Source: a virus
IMG/VR virus record: IMGVR_UViG_3300020438_000213
Location: 1 to 28,132 of that record
Length of the DNA stretch: 28,132 nt
Reading direction: 5' to 3' (one strand)
Shown: one piece after another, positions 23,269 to 28,132 of the stretch
Position numbering within the stretch: the stretch's first letter is position 1
How the letters are laid out: each line of letters opens with the position of its first letter
Made by a program: the position numbers and the translations under genes
The notes under the pieces: model-generated
Seen by the model: only the letters and a program-made list of their open reading frames with translations
Told to the model about the DNA's origin: nothing
The model's database searches: none

Positions 23269-26200
23269 ATGCCTTTAAATAAATTAGAGAATTTCATAAA
23301 AAATACTGAAGGACGTATTCTTTATGTAAACCCAAATGACCTTGACGCTACTGATGGTATCGAGAATCAAGGAAATTCATTAACAAAACCTTTTAAGACT
23401 TTACAGAGGGCGTTAATAGAGTCTGCTAGATTTTCATATTTGGAAGGTAACGATAACGATATAACGGAAAAAACAACTATATTACTATTTCCTGGTGAGC
23501 ATTTAATTGACAATAGACCAGGTTTAGGTATTAAAAGTATTTCTGGGGATGCTAAAGCAGTATCACCTTCTGGTGTTGTTCTTGATGATGGAGCAGCAGA
23601 TGTATTTTCATTAAATCTTAATTCTAATTTTGATTTAACACAGGAAGATAATGTACTTCATAAGTTTAATAGTGTTCATGGTGGTGTTGTTGTACCCCGT
23701 GGTACATCTGTTGTTGGTTTAGATCTTAGAAAAACTAAGATAAGACCCAAGTATGTTCCAAACCCAACAGATGACAACGTACCAACCACTGCTATTTTTA
23801 GGGTTACTGGTTCTTGTTATTTCTGGCAGTTCACTATCTTTGATGGTGATGAGGCAAATCTAGTATATACAGATAATATTGACTTTGGTACTGATAATAG
23901 ATCAAAACCAACATTCTCTCACCATAAACTAACAGTATTTGAATATGCTGATGGTGTTAATACTATTGAGAATTATCAATTAACAGACCTTCAAATATAT
24001 TATAGTAAGTTATCAAATGCATTTAATAGGGCATCTACTAGAGAGATAACGCAGAAATATCCTAAGAATCCTGAAGGATTTGCTCCACAGAGACCTGAAT
24101 TTGAGATTGTTGGTGCTTTTGCTACTGATGATAAAGCAATATCTACAATTATTTCTGGTGATGGTGCTACTGCTGGTACTGTAATTACAGTTACTACGTC
24201 TTTACCTCACGATTTAAGTTCTGGAACTCCTGTAAAAATTACTGGAGTTAATTTTAGAGACTTTAATGTCTCTACAAAGGTACAGACAGTCATAGATGAT
24301 AATAGATTCACATATTTATTACCATATGTAAGACCTAATCTACCTGCAGGACCTTCTGCTGGATTAAGTGCTGCTGGAGCGTTTATTTCTGTTGAAACTG
24401 ATACTGTTACTGGTGCTTCTCCTTATATCTTTAACTGTTCAATGAGATCAGTTTGGGGTATGTGTGGTATGCATGCTGATGGTGCTAAGGCAACTGGATT
24501 TAAGTCAATGGTTGTGGCACAGTTTACTGGTGTTTCACTACAGAAAGATGATCGTGCATTTACTGAGTATGATCCAGTAAATAGAACTTACAGTGGTATA
24601 AATTATACAAGACAAAATGGTGAAAAGTTATCTTCTGAATCATCTTCTAAAAATAATAATCAAGTATTCCATTTAAAACCAACTGCAGTTTATAGAACTG
24701 GTTGGAAAAATATTCACGTTAGAGTTTCTAACGATTCTGTTATTCAGGTTGTATCTGTTTTTGCTATTGGATACCATATTCATTTCCGTATGGAGTCTGG
24801 TGGTGATGCTTCAGTTACAAACTCAAACTCAAACTTTGGTCAGTTTGCTCTCTCTGCTGATGGATTCAAGAACAAAGCGTTTGATAAAGATAATAAAGGT
24901 TTTGTAACTTCAATTATTACTCCAAGAGCGATTAATACGACTGAATTTGATGTTGAGTGGTTACAGGTAGATAAATCTAAAACTAAAAAGATATATGCTG
25001 CTTGTGCTTCGGGTGAAACCTCAGTTGGTCAAATAAACATTGGTGCTGATCTTGATAGTCCCAAGAGACGTATATACCTTTTAGGTCAAACTAATAAGTC
25101 ACTTATACCTTCTGATATTGCTCAAGGTTTTAGAGTTGGTGCTAAAGTTAATGAGAAAATTTGTATTAACAAGGATGCTAATGGAGATCCTTTATATACT
25201 GCTGATGTTTTCATGTCAAACGGCACTCTAACTGCCGCTACTGTGACATCTGAGAAACTATATGAAGCATTACATTCTAATCAAGTTGATTATGTAAACC
25301 CATCAATATATCAAATTGAGGGATCTCATGAATTACAAAATGGTGAGTCTGTCAGAATAATATCTGAAAGTGGAAGATTGCCTGAAGGATTAGATGCTCA
25401 TGCCATATATTTTGCCATTACTAGTGCTCAAGATAGTGATCTTCAATCAAATGAAATAAGATTGGCATCATCAAGAGCTAATGCTAATTTAGCTGATCCT
25501 GAATATATTAAAACTATATCTGATTCTGCGTCTGGATCTCTAAAAATTGTTAGTAGAGTATCTGATAAGAGACCAGGAGAATTGGGACATCCAATTCAAT
25601 ATGATGAAACTACATATAATGCTGATTGGGATGATACTGATAGTGATACAACTAAGACTTATCAATCAGGTGGTTGGTTTGTTCATACTCATATAGACAA
25701 CACAATTAATACTGCTCTAGATCCAACAGGTACTGGTAGTAGTTCTGCCGAACTTACTGGAGATGAAATTCCATATATTGTTAGAAAATCTGATGATAGA
25801 AGTTTAGATGAAAAACTCTATAAGGTTAGATATGTAGTTCCTAAAGAACTAGTAGATGCTAAAGATCCAACAGATGGTTTCATTTTACAGGATTCAAGTC
25901 AAACAACAGTCGATAGGATTGAAGACTTTACTAGATCTGAAATTGGAAATGGTAATGATTCTACAATAAGTCCAAATGATCCTGGATACACTTTCAATAG
26001 AAATCTAAGATTTATTTCATTCCTTGAGTATGATACTAACTCTAGAATTGCTACAGTTAGATCTGATAAATCTCATGATATGAAAGTGGGTGAGTTAGTT
26101 ACTATTAGAAATATAAAGAGTAGTACTAATAGTACAGGTATATTTAATACTGAATATAATGGATCCTTTGTTGTTGAAAGTGTAATTGATGAAAAAACCT

Positions 26201-28132
26201 TTACATATAAAGTAGTAAAATTAGTTGATGGGGAGGCTGTAGGTGATATTATTACCGTTGGTACATATACTCACACAAGCAATACAAGAACTAGAGATTT
26301 ACCTAGATTTGAAAGAACCGATAATAAAGAAAATCTTTATATCTATCGTACAGAAACATTAACACCATACAAATATAATATTCAAGATGGTATCTATCAT
26401 CTTTATGTATTGAATGGTAATAATGTTATTGAGAAGGAATTTACCGATTTAAAATTTAATCAAAGTGTTGTTGATCTTTATCCACAGTTGGATAGAGATA
26501 ATCCAAATCAAAATGCTCCAGCATCTAAGTCATACGCTCAGTTGTCTCCAATTGGTCAAGTTGTAACTAATGATCTTAAGAAGAGTGTTACACGAGAAAC
26601 AGCAAATATTTTCTTAGATACTTTTGGTGTCAGTAATACTATTACAAATATATCAAGTAGTGCTACTAATCCAATACTAACATTAAGTACAGAACATAAG
26701 TTAAATGGATTGCGATTTATTGAAAATGGTGATATAACCAGTGTTGTCAATACTTCTGCTCCTCATCATGAAGGAACCTATCATAATATAAAATTATTTG
26801 ATTCATCTGTTTCTCCATCTGCTGCTCCTTGGAAGGGAGCAACTGCTGAAGTTGTTGTTGGTGGTGCTAATAATTTAGTCACTACTGCAAAAATAAGTGA
26901 ATCTGGTTCTGGTTATTCTGCTGGTGATCAATTGTATTTTGATTCTTCACCTATTGTTGGTGCTGGATTATCTGGTGTGCCAAGTAACAGTAAGATTACA
27001 TTGAAAGCTGATCATATCTCAATAGCAGATGATATCGGTTATGTTCAAGTTACAGGTATAACAACTGGTACTGATGCTTATTATAGAATTAAGAATACTC
27101 CAAGTGAGAAACAGGTAACTGTTTATACTCATGCGGATAATGATAAAATCCTAGAAGGGCAGCAAATAATTGATTTGGGGCCTTATTCTGAGGTTACTGC
27201 TACTGGTGGAGTTGTTTCTGTCACAGAAGATTTTGTGACAACCACAACATTTACTACAAAAGCACCTCATGGATTTGCTAAGGGTAATACTATAAGAATC
27301 CTTGATTCATCTGATAAGAAACTAGGAGACTTCTTAGTATCTGAATCTATAAAGGATACTAATAATGCCAATACAATATTCACTGTGGTTACTACTGGTG
27401 TTACTGTAACTTCTGCTAAGTATATTCTTAAACATGGATTGTCTGCTCATGATGCAATATCTGGAAAAGCAGGTGAGAATTTAGATGTAAGGGGTGTAGG
27501 ATTATATGCTCAAGATACCCTGCAATTAGATGCTGGTATTACGACTGAGAATGAGTTTATAGTTAATCTTGGTGATGGTACTGAAATTGCTACTGGAACT
27601 GCTGGTGAACAATTAACTAAGAAGGCATCTGTTGAATCTAGATTCCCATTAGGATCTTACTTCCAGATGGGCGGTGAGATATTAAGGGTAAGAAAAGATG
27701 CCTTACAGGGAACTTCATTTAATAAGATCTCTGTAATTCGTGGAGCATTAGGATCTAATGTACAAAATCATGATCCTAAGTCTGTAATTAGAAAGATTAA
27801 ACCATTAGCTCTTGAAGTAAGAAGACCATCTATCTTGAGGGCATCTGGTCATACATTTGAATATCTTGGTTATGGTCCAGGTAACTATTCAACAGGTCTT
27901 CCACAGATCTCTAAGAGAACTTTAACTGAAAGAGAAGAGTTCTTATCACAGTCACAAGAAACATCTTGTGGTACTGTTGTTTACACTGGTATGAATGATA
28001 AGGGTGATTTCTATATTGGAAACACCAAGATTTCTGCTGACAGTGGTGAGCAAATTACATTTGATATTCCAATTCCAACTGTAACGGGTGAAGATCCAAG
28101 TAAGTTGAGTGTTGTATTTGATGAAGTAATCA
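23269..28132 (+). CDS. Giant virion structural protein, 5' part (runs off right edge)
   Basis: The frame is open from ATG 23269 (GGAG five bases upstream) to the last base: at least 1621 codons. The start reads MPLNKLENFIKNTEGRILYV. It continues with a pectin-lyase-like entry (NPNDLDATDG, SLTKPFKTLQRALIESARFS, TTILLFPGEHLIDNRP), VPRGTSVVGLDLRKTKIRPK, SPYIFNCSMRSVWGMCGMHA (384 on) and NSNSNFGQFALSADGF (518 on). The last two motifs and HTFEYLGYG (1528) plus NDKGDFYIG (about 1576) recur in the 1157-aa protein, so the two share modules. The middle (about 660-1450) is beta-rich repeats without clear homology. Very long proteins of this type are virion components of marine T4-like phages, probably baseplate or fibre associated. 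Function is inferred; no enzymatic motif was seen. Confidence 0.8.
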   Translation, partial: MPLNKLENFIKNTEGRILYVNPNDLDATDGIENQGNSLTKPFKTLQRALIESARFSYLEGNDNDITEKTTILLFPGEHLIDNRPGLGIKSISGDAKAVSPSGVVLDDGAADVFSLNLNSNFDLTQEDNVLHKFNSVHGGVVVPRGTSVVGLDLRKTKIRPKYVPNPTDDNVPTTAIFRVTGSCYFWQFTIFDGDEANLVYTDNIDFGTDNRSKPTFSHHKLTVFEYADGVNTIENYQLTDLQIYYSKLSNAFNRASTREITQKYPKNPEGFAPQRPEFEIVGAFATDDKAISTIISGDGATAGTVITVTTSLPHDLSSGTPVKITGVNFRDFNVSTKVQTVIDDNRFTYLLPYVRPNLPAGPSAGLSAAGAFISVETDTVTGASPYIFNCSMRSVWGMCGMHADGAKATGFKSMVVAQFTGVSLQKDDRAFTEYDPVNRTYSGINYTRQNGEKLSSESSSKNNNQVFHLKPTAVYRTGWKNIHVRVSNDSVIQVVSVFAIGYHIHFRMESGGDASVTNSNSNFGQFALSADGFKNKAFDKDNKGFVTSIITPRAINTTEFDVEWLQVDKSKTKKIYAACASGETSVGQINIGADLDSPKRRIYLLGQTNKSLIPSDIAQGFRVGAKVNEKICINKDANGDPLYTADVFMSNGTLTAATVTSEKLYEALHSNQVDYVNPSIYQIEGSHELQNGESVRIISESGRLPEGLDAHAIYFAITSAQDSDLQSNEIRLASSRANANLADPEYIKTISDSASGSLKIVSRVSDKRPGELGHPIQYDETTYNADWDDTDSDTTKTYQSGGWFVHTHIDNTINTALDPTGTGSSSAELTGDEIPYIVRKSDDRSLDEKLYKVRYVVPKELVDAKDPTDGFILQDSSQTTVDRIEDFTRSEIGNGNDSTISPNDPGYTFNRNLRFISFLEYDTNSRIATVRSDKSHDMKVGELVTIRNIKSSTNSTGIFNTEYNGSFVVESVIDEKTFTYKVVKLVDGEAVGDIITVGTYTHTSNTRTRDLPRFERTDNKENLYIYRTETLTPYKYNIQDGIYHLYVLNGNNVIEKEFTDLKFNQSVVDLYPQLDRDNPNQNAPASKSYAQLSPIGQVVTNDLKKSVTRETANIFLDTFGVSNTITNISSSATNPILTLSTEHKLNGLRFIENGDITSVVNTSAPHHEGTYHNIKLFDSSVSPSAAPWKGATAEVVVGGANNLVTTAKISESGSGYSAGDQLYFDSSPIVGAGLSGVPSNSKITLKADHISIADDIGYVQVTGITTGTDAYYRIKNTPSEKQVTVYTHADNDKILEGQQIIDLGPYSEVTATGGVVSVTEDFVTTTTFTTKAPHGFAKGNTIRILDSSDKKLGDFLVSESIKDTNNANTIFTVVTTGVTVTSAKYILKHGLSAHDAISGKAGENLDVRGVGLYAQDTLQLDAGITTENEFIVNLGDGTEIATGTAGEQLTKKASVESRFPLGSYFQMGGEILRVRKDALQGTSFNKISVIRGALGSNVQNHDPKSVIRKIKPLALEVRRPSILRASGHTFEYLGYGPGNYSTGLPQISKRTLTEREEFLSQSQETSCGTVVYTGMNDKGDFYIGNTKISADSGEQITFDIPIPTVTGEDPSKLSVVFDEVI

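Noticed and set aside
26556-26750. Minus-strand open frame inside the giant structural gene
   Set aside because: The + strand frame is open through the whole region and has clear structural-protein character; the antisense frame has no support.

Overview
The window is a stretch of an AT-rich, T4-like marine myovirus genome (Caudoviricetes), most like the T4-type cyanophages and pelagiphages. The basis is a run of recognisable T4 orthologues (gp32, gp53, gp48, gp4, gp54, gp26, gp27, gp5), copies of the T4-type late promoter TATAAATA, and the long collagen-like and beta-helical virion proteins plus 2-oxoglutarate (2OG)/Fe(II) oxygenases typical of marine T4-like phages. No photosynthesis genes, tRNAs, integrase, IS elements or CRISPR are visible, so the host (Prochlorococcus, Synechococcus or SAR11) cannot be decided from this window.

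Layout. Bases 1-563 (+) hold the end of gp32 (ssDNA-binding protein) and a 41-codon ORF, closed by an intrinsic terminator. Bases 564-3266 (-) are a leftward block: gp4 (head completion), an unidentified 133-aa protein, gp48 (tail tube cap) and gp53 (baseplate wedge). A divergent, mirror-symmetric promoter region at about 3264-3302 separates this from a long rightward block.

Rightward block. gp54 (tail tube initiator) is followed by gp26, which ends in a textbook -1 frameshift site leading into a 59-codon ORF. Then come two tandem 474-aa tape-measure-like proteins, gp27 (hub), a gp5-like hub protein without a recognisable lysozyme domain, and a separate small beta-helical spike protein. Next are a 1157-aa fibre or baseplate-decoration protein, a 547-aa repeat protein, and two Gly-Pro-Pro-rich collagen-like proteins (607 and 744 aa) flanking a 112-aa protein. 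The second collagen-like protein ends in a tail-collar domain and a T4 gp37-like His-X-His needle. Directly after the collagen genes lie two 2OG/Fe(II) oxygenases, both with the exact prolyl-4-hydroxylase residue set (HxD, distal His, Lys ten residues later). The second has its own near-consensus sigma70 promoter. Two small unknown genes follow, then an enormous virion structural gene that runs off the right edge (at least 1621 codons).

How the genes work together. Almost everything builds the baseplate, tail tube and host-contact apparatus. The two observations I rate highest are: (1) a gene-linked prolyl-hydroxylation module, with two P4H-type enzymes beside two proteins full of Gly-Pro-Pro triplets, suggesting post-translational hydroxylation of phage collagen fibres; and (2) a predicted programmed -1 frameshift at the end of gp26, immediately before the tape-measure-like genes. 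This mimics the lambda G/GT tail-assembly chaperone arrangement and suggests that the gp26 family plays that role here.
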